34,676 nucleotides of DNA from Candidatus Flavonifractor merdipullorum (GCA_019114165.1 DXGA01000004.1:1-34676); one strand, 5' to 3'; positions 8,300 through 16,594 are shown, counted from the first letter of the stretch. The notes: a model not told the origin generated them from the sequence alone. A program made the numbers and translations.

Positions 8300-9040
8300 T
8301 CAGCGGATGGGCATCAGCGGCACCCGCATCCCGGTCAGCCGACGGGCAATGTTGAGATAAGCCCGCGCGGCGCCGTAGCGCGCCATCAGGATCAGGGGTT
8401 CTCCACGGTTGGCGGCCAGCATGACCTGAGCATCCTCAGGCACCACGCCCAGCAGCGGCAGACCGGCGGCGTCCATGGCGTCATCAATGGTGGAATGCAG
8501 CTGGCGGAGCAGCCGGGGCTGGACCCGGTTCACCACCAGATGAAGGGACTGAAGGGTATGGCTCAATTCGCAGACGGTACGCTGTGCGTCCCGCAGCGCC
8601 GAGGCGTCCGTGGTGGACACCACAATGGCCCGGTCCGCCCCGCACACCGACAGCCGGAAGCCCAGGCCCAGTCCCGCCGGGGCATCCATCAGGATATAGT
8701 CGAATTGCTCCTTTGCCTCAGCGAGAAAACGGCGCAAAGCCTCCTCACTGATGGCGTCTCTGGGCGCGGTAAGAGGCGCGGTGAGCAGGTACAGCCCCTG
8801 AATGACAGGATGGGGCACCGCCGCCTTCTCCAGCGTGGTACGGCCCGACAGCACATCGGTGAAATCCATCAGCGCCCGGTCGCTCATACCCAGGGAAAGG
8901 TCCAGATTGCGCAGGCCAACATCCATATCAATACACAGTACCCGGTTGCCCAGCGCCGCCAGACAGGACCCGACACCGCCGGTAAGAGAGGTCTTTCCCG
9001 TGCCCCCCTTACCCGATGTGATCGCGATTGCAGTTGACAA
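8300..9040 (-). CDS. MinD/ParA-family P-loop ATPase, MinD-like
   Basis: AIAITSGKGGTGKTSLTGGVGSCLAALGNRVLCIDMDVGLRNLDLSLGM deviant Walker A; DYILMDAPAGLG. Confidence 0.85.
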   Translation of the reverse strand: MSTAIAITSGKGGTGKTSLTGGVGSCLAALGNRVLCIDMDVGLRNLDLSLGMSDRALMDFTDVLSGRTTLEKAAVPHPVIQGLYLLTAPLTAPRDAISEEALRRFLAEAKEQFDYILMDAPAGLGLGFRLSVCGADRAIVVSTTDASALRDAQRTVCELSHTLQSLHLVVNRVQPRLLRQLHSTIDDAMDAAGLPLLGVVPEDAQVMLAANRGEPLILMARYGAARAYLNIARRLTGMRVPLMPIR

Positions 9041-9172
9041 TTTGAAGGTTCCTCCCTGGTGGTCAAACTACTTTATCATGAATTATAGGAAAATTCAATG
9101 GTTTCAGACCACTTTAATTTGTGCAAAACAGTAAAAGTTTCAAAGCGAAGCATTGCTTGATCGAACAAAAGA

Positions 9173-9901
9173 TCAAATGAGTGGGGATTTTTGTATTTTA
9201 GCCCACCTTCTGGGGAATCCCTTGGGGGTAGGGGACACCTTGCGGATGGGAATGACCCGGTGGGTGACGTCGGTGCCGGGGATGGTGTAATCCCAGGCGG
9301 GCAGCAGCTGGCCGCCCAGCTTGGACACGCACCGTCCCGCCCGCTCCAGCTCCTCCTTGGCGTCCACCGACTTCATGGCCAAAAAGAGACCGCCCACCTT
9401 CACATAGGGAAGGCACAGCTCGGTGAGCACCTCCAGCGAGGCCACCGCCCGGGACACGGCAATATCAAAGCTGTCCCGGAAGCCGGGCTGGAGGGCCTGC
9501 TCTTCGGCCCGGGCGTGGAGACAGTGGACCCCTTCCAGCCCCAGTTCCTGACACACGCTGTCCAGCCAGTGGACCCGCTTGCCCAGGCTGTCCAGCAGGG
9601 TGAGGGAGATGGAGGGCGCCAGGATGCGCAGCGGCACGCCGGGGAAACCGGCGCCGGTTCCCACATCGATCACCGTTTTTGTGGAAAAGTCGGTGTATCC
9701 CAGCAGAGCAGCGGAGTCCAGGAAGTGGAGATCCGCCACCTGGTCCGGATCGGTGATGGCGGTCAGGTTCATCACCTGATTCTGCTCCAGCAGGAGCGCG
9801 CCGTATTTGGCCAGGGTTTCCGCGCCCCCTTCGGCATGGACCCCCAGCGCGTCCAGACCGGCGGCAATGCGGGGGATTTGAGGGGTAAGATCAAAAGCCA
9901 T
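9173..9901 (-). CDS. rsmG: 16S rRNA (guanine-N7) methyltransferase RsmG/GidB
   Basis: NLTAITDPDQVADLHFLDSAALL...VIDVGTGAGFPGVPLRI...LDSLGKRVHWLDSV; start MAFDLTPQ at 9901. Confidence 0.94.
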   Translation of the reverse strand: MAFDLTPQIPRIAAGLDALGVHAEGGAETLAKYGALLLEQNQVMNLTAITDPDQVADLHFLDSAALLGYTDFSTKTVIDVGTGAGFPGVPLRILAPSISLTLLDSLGKRVHWLDSVCQELGLEGVHCLHARAEEQALQPGFRDSFDIAVSRAVASLEVLTELCLPYVKVGGLFLAMKSVDAKEELERAGRCVSKLGGQLLPAWDYTIPGTDVTHRVIPIRKVSPTPKGFPRRWAKIQKSPLI

Positions 9902-9905
9902 TCCA

Positions 9906-10244
9906 TTAACCTCCCAGCAGACCCAGGGCAATGCCCACGGTGATGATACCGGCGACCGCGGTCACCAGGCACAAAGCAGCGGCCAGGATGCCCAATACCA
10001 GGTGAAACCAGCCGCCCTTGGCCTTGTAGCGGAGAAAGGCGACGGCGGACAGTCCGCCGCAGGCGGGGGCCAGCATGATGCCCGGTCCGCCGTGGAGAGG
10101 CTCGCCATGGGCCAGATTGTAGGTAAAGAGGAGGACCAGGATGACCATATAGACAATGCCCATCCAGGCCAGCGCCCGTTTTTCCGGCGACGCCGGGGTA
10201 TAGGAGGGCTTGGACTCCTCGGGGGTGTTTTTTTCGTCGGGCAT
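9906..10244 (-). CDS. Small hypothetical membrane protein
   Basis: 112 aa with several hydrophobic helices (WMGIVYMVILVLLFTYNL; LVLGILAAALCLVTAVAGIITVGIALGLLGG). Confidence 0.65.
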   Translation of the reverse strand: MPDEKNTPEESKPSYTPASPEKRALAWMGIVYMVILVLLFTYNLAHGEPLHGGPGIMLAPACGGLSAVAFLRYKAKGGWFHLVLGILAAALCLVTAVAGIITVGIALGLLGG

Positions 10245-10303
10245 GGATTCGACTCCTTTTTCAAATACATTTCCCCAAAAGGGGAGAGGGGTGTGGAAAA
10301 CCC

Positions 10304-11260
10304 TTATCCGTTTTCCAGAGAGAAGTGCAGGCGCAGCTCCGGACGGATCAACCGTGCGGCCATGGCGGCCATCTCCGCCCGGCTGAGTTGGTCATTGGGG
10401 CGGAAGGCGCCGGAGGCATCCACACCGCTCAGGATACCCGCCTGATAGAGGGGCAGGACGGTATCCTTCCAATCGTCCTCACAGTCGGGGAAGGTGGTGA
10501 TGTCGTTGATGGGCTCCAGCAGATCGCCGGACACCAGTTTGAGGGCCTTGGCAAAGGTGAGCCGGGTGGCGGTATCGGTAAGCCGCCCCAGTTCATCGGT
10601 ATCAAGGACGGTGTCCAGATAGCAGGCGGTATTCCGGTACCACACGCCGGGCGCAGGCCAGGCCAACGCCGTCCAGAGATCCTCATAATACTGGTCGTAC
10701 GTTTCCTGGGACACCTGACCCAGCTGGAAGGCCGGGGTCAGTCCGTAAGCCCCCAGCACATAGCGGAAGGTGCCGGAATAGGTGCTGCCGTTCATCTCCA
10801 GGGTGACCGTCTGGCCGTCGTAGGCCTTCCAGCTGTCGTCCACCGTGAGATAGAGGGAGTTGATCTCCCGGTCATTCACCCAGAAACCGGTGGAGGCGCT
10901 GCTGTACAGAGAGAGGGTCACGCCGTCCTCCCGGGTCACGGTGATCTGTCCCCAGTCCGCCGGCGCTTCGGGCAGGACCCCGTCTCCGCCATTCAGGATG
11001 TGGTGGATGCGGGCGGCCAGGGTGGCGGCTTCGGCGGTGGTGACCATGGCGTCGGGCGAGAATGTTCCGTCGCCGGTGCCGTTCATCAGTCCGGTCTCAT
11101 AGCACAGCCCGGCGGCGTCGGCGTACCAACGATCCTGTGCAACGTCAGAAAAAGAAACAGGCTCCCGCACAGCGGGGAAGGAGGTTTCCGCACGATCGGC
11201 GGCCAGCGCGGGGGTAATGAGCAGAGAACCGGTCAAAACCAACGTAAACAGACGTTTCAT
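10304..11260 (-). CDS. Secreted SLH domain protein, paralog of the 2952-4034 product
   Basis: Signal peptide MKRLFTLVLTGSLLITPALA; FSDVAQDRWYADAAGLCYETGLMNGTGDGTFSPDAMVTTAEAATLAARI and GILSGVDASGAFRPNDQLSRAEMAAMAARL. Confidence 0.85.
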   Translation of the reverse strand: MKRLFTLVLTGSLLITPALAADRAETSFPAVREPVSFSDVAQDRWYADAAGLCYETGLMNGTGDGTFSPDAMVTTAEAATLAARIHHILNGGDGVLPEAPADWGQITVTREDGVTLSLYSSASTGFWVNDREINSLYLTVDDSWKAYDGQTVTLEMNGSTYSGTFRYVLGAYGLTPAFQLGQVSQETYDQYYEDLWTALAWPAPGVWYRNTACYLDTVLDTDELGRLTDTATRLTFAKALKLVSGDLLEPINDITTFPDCEDDWKDTVLPLYQAGILSGVDASGAFRPNDQLSRAEMAAMAARLIRPELRLHFSLENG

Positions 11261-11290
11261 TCAGCTACCTCCTTTTTTTACAGACAGACG

Positions 11291-11322
11291 AAACGGGACG
11301 GCGGATACCCGCCGCCCCGTTT
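11291..11322. terminator. Strong hairpin between serS and the SLH gene
   Basis: AAACGGGACGGCGG-ATAC-CCGCCGCCCCGTTT; minus-strand downstream tract TCGTCTGTCTGTAAAAAAAGG lacks an ideal U run. Confidence 0.5.
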
Positions 11323-11323
11323 C

Positions 11324-11367
11324 TGATGGAAGTTCTGTTTGCTTCTTTTTCTTTCAAGAAAAAGAAG
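11324..11367. repeat. Dispersed hairpin repeat, degenerate copy B, abutting the serS stop codon
   Basis: TGATGGAAGTTCTGTTTGCTTCTTTTTCTTTCAAGAAAAAGAAG resembles consensus GATGGAAGCTTTCTTTGCCTACTTTCTTTCTCGAAAGAAAGTAGG. Confidence 0.6.
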
Positions 11368-12675
11368 TTACTTCTTGCAGGGGATGAGGACTTCCTTGCC
11401 GCCCACATAGGGACGCAGGGCAACAGGCACCTTGACGGAGCCGTCGGCCTGGAGGTTGTTTTCCAGCAGGGCGATGAGCATACGGGGGGGCGCCACCACG
11501 GTATTGTTGAGGGTATGGGGCAGGTAGGTGCGGCCGTCGGCGCCCTTGACGCGCATCTTCAGGCGGCGGGCCTGAGCGTCGCCCAGGTTGGAGCAGGAGC
11601 AGACCTCAAAATACTTCTGCTGGCGGGGGGACCAGGCTTCGATGTCGCAGGACTTGACCTTCAGGTCGGCCAGGTCGCCGGAGCAGCACTCCAGCTGACG
11701 GACGGGGATATCCAGGGAGCGGAAGAGCTCCACGGAGTAACGCCACATCTTCTCGTACCAGTCCATGGAGTCCTCGGGCTTACAGACCACGATCATCTCC
11801 TGCTTCTCAAACTGGTGGATGCGGTACACGCCGCGCTCCTCGATGCCGTGGGCGCCCTTCTCCTTGCGGAAGCAGGGAGAATAGGAGGTCAGGGTCTGGG
11901 GCAGGGTGTCCTCGGGAATGATCTGGTCAATGAACTTGCCGATCATGGAGTGCTCGGAGGTGCCGATGAGGTAGAGGTCCTCGCCCTCGATCTTGTACAT
12001 CATGGACTCCATATCGGTCTGGCTCATCACGCCCTCCACCACGTTGCCGTGGATCATGAAGGGAGGAATGCAGAAGGTGAAGCCCTTGTCGATCATGAAA
12101 TCGCGGGCATAGGCCAGCACGCCCTCATGGAGACGGGCGATGTCGCCCAGCAGGTAATAGAAGCCGGAACCGGACACCCGGCCGGCGGCGTCCATGTCGA
12201 TGCCGTTGAAGGACTCCATGATCTGGGTGTGGTAGGGGATCTCAAAGTCGGGGGTCACAGGCTCGCCGAAGCGCTCCACTTCCACGTTGGCGGAGTCGTC
12301 GGGACCGATGGGCACGGAGGGGTCGATGATGTTGGGGATGAGGAGCATGATGTGGCGGATCTGCTCGGCCAGCTCGGTCTCCTTGGCTTCCAGCTCGGCC
12401 AGACGGTCGGCGTTGGCCTTGACCCGGGCCTTGGCTTCCTCGGCCTCGGCCAGCTTGGAGGGGTCCTTCTTGGCCTGACCCATCAGGATGCCCACCTGCT
12501 TGGACAGGGTGTTGCGGGAAGTACGCAGCTCCTGGGCCTCGGCGATGGTGGCGCGGTTCTGGGCGTCCAGCTCCAGCACCTGGTCCACCAGGGGCAGCTT
12601 TTCGTCCTGGAACTTCTTCTTGATGTTTTCCTTGACGGCTTCGGGGTTCTCGCGAATAAACTTGATATCCAGCAT
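11368..12675 (-). CDS. serS: Seryl-tRNA synthetase
   Basis: MLDIKFIRENPEAVKENIKKKFQ...; LIGTSEHSMIGKF; CFRKEKGAHGIEERGVYRIHQFEKQEM. Confidence 0.97.
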   Translation of the reverse strand: MLDIKFIRENPEAVKENIKKKFQDEKLPLVDQVLELDAQNRATIAEAQELRTSRNTLSKQVGILMGQAKKDPSKLAEAEEAKARVKANADRLAELEAKETELAEQIRHIMLLIPNIIDPSVPIGPDDSANVEVERFGEPVTPDFEIPYHTQIMESFNGIDMDAAGRVSGSGFYYLLGDIARLHEGVLAYARDFMIDKGFTFCIPPFMIHGNVVEGVMSQTDMESMMYKIEGEDLYLIGTSEHSMIGKFIDQIIPEDTLPQTLTSYSPCFRKEKGAHGIEERGVYRIHQFEKQEMIVVCKPEDSMDWYEKMWRYSVELFRSLDIPVRQLECCSGDLADLKVKSCDIEAWSPRQQKYFEVCSCSNLGDAQARRLKMRVKGADGRTYLPHTLNNTVVAPPRMLIALLENNLQADGSVKVPVALRPYVGGKEVLIPCKK

Positions 12676-12703
12676 GGTTGTGTGACTCCTCGTCTCGTTA
12701 TTT

Positions 12704-12719
12704 TGTTTCACGTGAAACA
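12704..12719. promoter_or_regulatory. parS: parS site (ParB-binding palindrome)
   Basis: Perfect 16-mer TGTTTCACGTGAAACA, upstream of serS. Confidence 0.95.
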
Positions 12720-12727
12720 GGACAAAT

Positions 12728-13300
12728 TTAATTGATCCACTCGTTGAGATTCTGCCAGGCGGCCACGGGGTCGTAAGCGGCCAGCTCCTGGGGGGTGAGG
12801 GTGGCGCGGTACTGGGTCAGACCCGCCAGAACCTGGCCGGGGGCTTCCGCCTCCCACTGGGCCAGCAGGGTGCGGCACTGGCTGTATTCGCCGCTGTTAT
12901 AAAGGCCGCGGATCTGGTTGAGCTTGGTGACCGCGTCCAGCTGGGCCTCGGACTGGGTCAGGGCGTCCTGGGTCTCGGTGAGCTGCTGGTTCTGGTCGCT
13001 GCTCTCGTCCTGGGCCTTCTGGAGGGCTTCCACCTGCTCCTTGAGTTCCTCGTTCTCCGCCAGGATGCTGTCCAGGGTAGCCACGGCGGATTGATAGGAC
13101 TGCGTCTGTTCGTTCAGGTCGTTCTGGGTCTGCTCATTGGTGCGCTGCTGCATGAAGTAGGCCATCAGCATCAGGAAAAACGCAATGGCAAAGAGAATGA
13201 CCAGATAGAGCAGCACAGGGCTTCTGCGGCCCGGTGAGGCGTGCTCGGCGGCGTGCTGCAAGGCCGGGTCGTGGTTGGGGTGCTGATTGGGGTCGCTCAC
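12728..13300 (-). CDS. Hypothetical single-pass membrane protein with coiled coil, overlapping parB by 4 bp
   Basis: RRSPVLLYLVILFAIAFFLMLMAYFMQQ TM helix; Q/E-rich coiled coil ENEELKEQVEALQKAQDESSDQNQQL. Confidence 0.75.
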   Translation of the reverse strand: MSDPNQHPNHDPALQHAAEHASPGRRSPVLLYLVILFAIAFFLMLMAYFMQQRTNEQTQNDLNEQTQSYQSAVATLDSILAENEELKEQVEALQKAQDESSDQNQQLTETQDALTQSEAQLDAVTKLNQIRGLYNSGEYSQCRTLLAQWEAEAPGQVLAGLTQYRATLTPQELAAYDPVAAWQNLNEWIN

Positions 13301-14199
13301 AGGCTGTCCCCTCCTTTCCGCTGGTTGGGGAACTGCTCCAGCAGTTCCAGGAGGGCGTTGAGGTCGTCGGTGTTGTAGTACTCCAATTCCACTTTGCCCT
13401 TTTTCTTGCCGTTGATGATGTGGACCTTCCGCCCAAAGCGGGAGGAGAGATCCTGTTCCGCCGCCCGGAGGTAGATGGAGAAATCGGGGACGGCGGGGGC
13501 GGGTTCCTCGTCCAGCAGGTCCTGGGCCTTGGCCAGACGCTTGGCCAGCGCCTCGGTCTGACGGACCGAGAGACCGTCCTGCACCACTTTCTGGGCCAGC
13601 CGTTTTTGCAGCTCCTTATCGGGGGCTGACAGGATGGCCCGGGCGTGACCGGCGGAGAGGCGGCCTTCCTCCAAAAGCAGGTGGACGGCGTCGGGCAGGG
13701 CCAGCAGCCGGAGGGCGTTGGCCACGGCGGGCCGGGACTTGCCCACCCGCTGGGCCACCTCATCCTGGGTGAGTCCATACTCGTCCATCAGGACTTTATA
13801 GCCGTTGGCTTCTTCGATGGGGTTCAGGTCCTCCCGCTGGAGGTTTTCAATGAGGCCCAATTCCATGACGGTGCGGTCATCGGCCTCGATGATGACGGCG
13901 GGCACCTCATGGAGCCCGGCCAGCTTGGCCGCCCGCCAGCGGCGTTCCCCGGCGATGATCTGATAGTAGCCGGAAGAGAGGCGGCGGACGGTGAGAGGCT
14001 GGATGATGCCATGGGTGCGGATGGAGTCGGCCAGATCGGCCAGGCTCTCGTCGTCAAAGCGTTTGCGTGGCTGCTTGAGACCGGGCTGTACCTCTGAGAT
14101 GGGGAGGGAGAGGGAGCCGCCCTCCTGAGACTGGAGGGCGTCGTCCCCCAGCAGGGCCCCAAGGCCCTTGCCCAGACCGCGGTCTTTCAGTGCTGACAT
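13297..14199 (-). CDS. parB: Chromosome partitioning protein ParB/Spo0J
   Basis: KDRGLGKGLGALLGDDAL N-terminal motif; QPRKRFDDESLADLADSIRTHGIIQPLTVR; GERRWRAAKLAGL; GKSRPAVANALRLLALP; SAGHARAIL. Confidence 0.95.
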   Translation of the reverse strand: MSALKDRGLGKGLGALLGDDALQSQEGGSLSLPISEVQPGLKQPRKRFDDESLADLADSIRTHGIIQPLTVRRLSSGYYQIIAGERRWRAAKLAGLHEVPAVIIEADDRTVMELGLIENLQREDLNPIEEANGYKVLMDEYGLTQDEVAQRVGKSRPAVANALRLLALPDAVHLLLEEGRLSAGHARAILSAPDKELQKRLAQKVVQDGLSVRQTEALAKRLAKAQDLLDEEPAPAVPDFSIYLRAAEQDLSSRFGRKVHIINGKKKGKVELEYYNTDDLNALLELLEQFPNQRKGGDSL

Positions 14200-14229
14200 G
14201 TACTCAGTCCTTTCTGTGGGGGGATGGGA

Positions 14230-14991
14230 TCAGGTCCGGTTCTGTTCCATGACCTCTTTGGCCAGGGCCTCGTAAGCTTCGGCGCCCCGGGAGAGACTGT
14301 CGTAAGCCAGGACGGGCTTGCCGTGGCTGGGGGCTTCGGAGAGCCGGACGTTGCGGGGGATGACGGTGGCATAGACCTGGCCGGGGAAGTGGCGCTTCAC
14401 CTCTTCGGCCACCTGAAGGGAGAGATTGGTGCGTCCGTCGAACATGGTCAGCACCACGCCCTCCATGGCGATGCGGGGATTGAGGGAGCGCTTGACGATG
14501 CGCACGGTGGACAGCAGATCGCTGAGCCCTTCCAGGGCGTAATATTCGCACTGGACGGGGACCATGATGGTGTCGGCGGCACACAGGGCGTTGAGGGTGA
14601 GCAGCTCCAGAGAAGGGGGGCAGTCCACAAAGATGTAATCATACCGGTCGCACAGAGGAGACAGAACGTCCCGCAGACGGTATTCCCGCTTGTCCAGGCC
14701 GATCATCTCAATGGACGCGCCGGCCAGGGCTTTATTGGAGGGGAGGACATCTGCGTACTCGGTGGAGACAATGGCGCGGCTTACGTCGGCGTCGTTGATA
14801 AGCACGTCGTAGACGTTGGGGGAGGCGGTGACCTTGTCCACGCCGAAGCCGGAGGTGGTGTTTGCCTGGGGGTCAAAGTCGCAGACCAGCACCCGTGCGC
14901 CCAGTTTGGTGAGAGCGGCGGCCAGATTGACGCAGGTGGTGGTCTTGCCTACGCCGCCCTTTTGGTTGACGATTGCAATGGTTTTAGCCAT
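14230..14991 (-). CDS. parA: Chromosome partitioning ATPase ParA/Soj
   Basis: MAKTIAIVNQKGGVGKTTTCVNLAAALTKLGARVLVCDFDPQANTTSGFG; YDYIFVDCPPSLELLTLNAL. Confidence 0.96.
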   Translation of the reverse strand: MAKTIAIVNQKGGVGKTTTCVNLAAALTKLGARVLVCDFDPQANTTSGFGVDKVTASPNVYDVLINDADVSRAIVSTEYADVLPSNKALAGASIEMIGLDKREYRLRDVLSPLCDRYDYIFVDCPPSLELLTLNALCAADTIMVPVQCEYYALEGLSDLLSTVRIVKRSLNPRIAMEGVVLTMFDGRTNLSLQVAEEVKRHFPGQVYATVIPRNVRLSEAPSHGKPVLAYDSLSRGAEAYEALAKEVMEQNRT

Positions 14992-15076
14992 AGTACACCT
15001 GCCTTTTTCCAAAAGGAAAGATGAAAACCTGTCGAGGTTACCATGCTATTATAATGCGGCACTCCCTGCAATTCAA

Positions 15077-15143
15077 CCTTCTTTCTTTTGAAAAAGAAAG
15101 AAGGCAAAGAAAACTTTCATCTGGCGCGCTTTGCGCGCCTCCC
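15077..15143. repeat. Dispersed hairpin repeat, copy C, with a degenerate partial copy at about 15168-15210
   Basis: CCTTCTTTCTTTTGAAAAAGAAAGAAGGCAAAGAAAACTTTCATCTGGCGCGCTTTGCGCGCCTCCC; reverse complement of the copy A consensus. Confidence 0.8.
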
Positions 15144-15244
15144 ATTTTTTGATAGGTTGGAGCAAAAAATAAGAGAAAACTTTTATTTGGCGTGCTCTAT
15201 GTACCTTCTTTTTTTTTGGAAAAGAGCTGCAAAAACGAGAGGGA

Positions 15245-15260
15245 TGTTTCACGTGAAACA
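15245..15260. promoter_or_regulatory. parS: parS site
   Basis: TGTTTCACGTGAAACA, between noc and parA. Confidence 0.95.
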
Positions 15261-15286
15261 TCCGGATGGGGCCGGTGGATGTTTTA

Positions 15287-15302
15287 TGTTTCACGTGAAA
15301 CA
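15287..15302. promoter_or_regulatory. parS: parS site
   Basis: TGTTTCACGTGAAACA, 42 bp from the previous site (start to start). Confidence 0.95.
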
Positions 15303-15346
15303 TGGGAAACAAAAAGAGAGCGCCGGGTGTTGACCCGACGCCGTGC

Positions 15347-16180
15347 TCAGCCCTCCTTTCGGTTGGACCGGTTTGGAATGTGGATGGTAAGTAAGATCTC
15401 TTCGTCTGAGTCCTGCCGGTCGCACTGGGCATTGACGCCTGCGTCCTTCATCAGCGCCAGCCCCCGGGTAACGGCGTTGAGAAAGAGCCGCACATCCTTG
15501 AGGAGCACCCGGGGCTTGGCCCGGACTTTGGACGGCGGCGGCGCTTTGGGGTGGAGGAGTTCTTCCACCAGCGCCTCGGTGCGGGAGACGGTCAGTTCCT
15601 CTTCCACCACCTGCTTTGCCGCCTGTCGCTGGAGGTCCGGCTGATTGAGCCGGAGCAGCGCCCGGGCGTGGCGCTCGGAGCAGCCGTGATCCCGCAGCAG
15701 AGCCAGCACGTCCTCCGGCAGGCGGAGGAGCCGGAGCTTATTGGCCACCGCCGACTGGGACTTGCCCAAACGCCGGGCGGCTTCCTCCTGAGAAAGGCCG
15801 TAGGCGTCGATGAGACGGCGGAGGGCGGAAGCCTCTTCCACAAAGTCCAGATCTCTCCGCTGGAGGTTTTCGATCAGGGCCAGCAGAGAGGACCCCTCCT
15901 CGTCCACGCCCACCAGCAGGCAGGGGACTTCCTCCAGCCCTGCCAGACGGGCGGCCCGCAAGCGGCGTTCTCCGGCGATCAGTTCATATCCGCCCGACAG
16001 GGTGCGGCGCACGCTCAGCGGCTGGAGAATACCATGGCGTCCGATGGACTGGGCCAGTTCTTCCAGCGCGTCGGGCGCAAAGGTGCGGCGGGGCTGATTG
16101 GGGTTGGGCTGGATGGCGTCAACCGGCAGAAACAGCACCTTGCTCCGCTCGTATAACCCCTTTGTTCGCCCCAGAATCAT
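15347..16180 (-). CDS. noc: ParB-family nucleoid occlusion protein, Noc-like
   Basis: LPVDAIQPNPNQPRRTFAPDALEELAQSIGRHGILQPLSVR; GERRLRAARLAGLEEVP; GKSQSAVANKLRLLRLP and SERHARALL, Noc-type specificity residues. Confidence 0.88.
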   Translation of the reverse strand: MILGRTKGLYERSKVLFLPVDAIQPNPNQPRRTFAPDALEELAQSIGRHGILQPLSVRRTLSGGYELIAGERRLRAARLAGLEEVPCLLVGVDEEGSSLLALIENLQRRDLDFVEEASALRRLIDAYGLSQEEAARRLGKSQSAVANKLRLLRLPEDVLALLRDHGCSERHARALLRLNQPDLQRQAAKQVVEEELTVSRTEALVEELLHPKAPPPSKVRAKPRVLLKDVRLFLNAVTRGLALMKDAGVNAQCDRQDSDEEILLTIHIPNRSNRKEG

Positions 16181-16262
16181 GTATGACCCTCCTTTTCTGT
16201 TGGGATAACCATATTTTACCACAACGGCCCGGGAAGCAACGGGAAAGCCGTCGGCACAGTTG

Positions 16263-16297
16263 AAGATAAGAGATAAAAGATAAGAGATAAGAGATAG
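16263..16297. repeat. Short tandem repeat of (A)GATAAGA units
   Basis: AAGATAAGAGATAAAAGATAAGAGATAAGAGATAG. Confidence 0.7.
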
Positions 16298-16366
16298 GGA
16301 AGCAGTCCTTTATCTGGGCTTGGCAGTATGTACGGGAGCGGGCGCCAGGTATTCTTCCACCCCGTA

Positions 16367-16388
16367 GGGGCGACCCTTGTGGTCGCCC
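16367..16388. repeat. GC-rich palindromic hairpin repeat
   Basis: GGGGCGACC-CTTGT-GGTCGCCC. Confidence 0.55.
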
Positions 16389-16420
16389 GCCGGTTCACGG
16401 ACCACTCCCGAAAGAGAGAA

Positions 16421-16445
16421 GGTCCCGGACCAGCGGTCCGGGACC
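16421..16445. repeat. Perfect inverted repeat hairpin
   Basis: GGTCCCGGACC-AGC-GGTCCGGGACC. Confidence 0.6.
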
Positions 16446-16540
16446 AGATGGAAGCTGCTGCTTTTCAGGACTTGCAAGACGAGCGAACCAAGCGCTTGAT
16501 GGAAGCTTTTTTGCCGTCCGAGTCTGCACAGACTGCCAAA

Positions 16541-16594
16541 CGAGCGCTTGATGGAAGCTTTCTTTGCCTACTTTCTTTCTCGAAAGAAAGTAGG
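16541..16594. repeat. Dispersed hairpin repeat, copy D, abutting the yitT stop codon; partial copy at about 16487-16515
   Basis: CGAGCGCTTGATGGAAGCTTTCTTTGCCTACTTTCTTTCTCGAAAGAAAGTAGG. Confidence 0.8.

Noticed and set aside
9157-9176. TTGATC-GAACAAAA-GATCAA hairpin at the rsmG stop codon
   Set aside because: Weak AT-rich stem with no U tract; not convincing as a terminator.
11326-12735. Plus-strand 469-aa ORF antisense to serS
   Set aside because: Shadow ORF with low-complexity composition; serS is clear.
16221-16240. CCCGGGAA half-match to a Noc-binding site upstream of noc
   Set aside because: Only about half of the NBS palindrome matches; expected by chance in GC-rich DNA.
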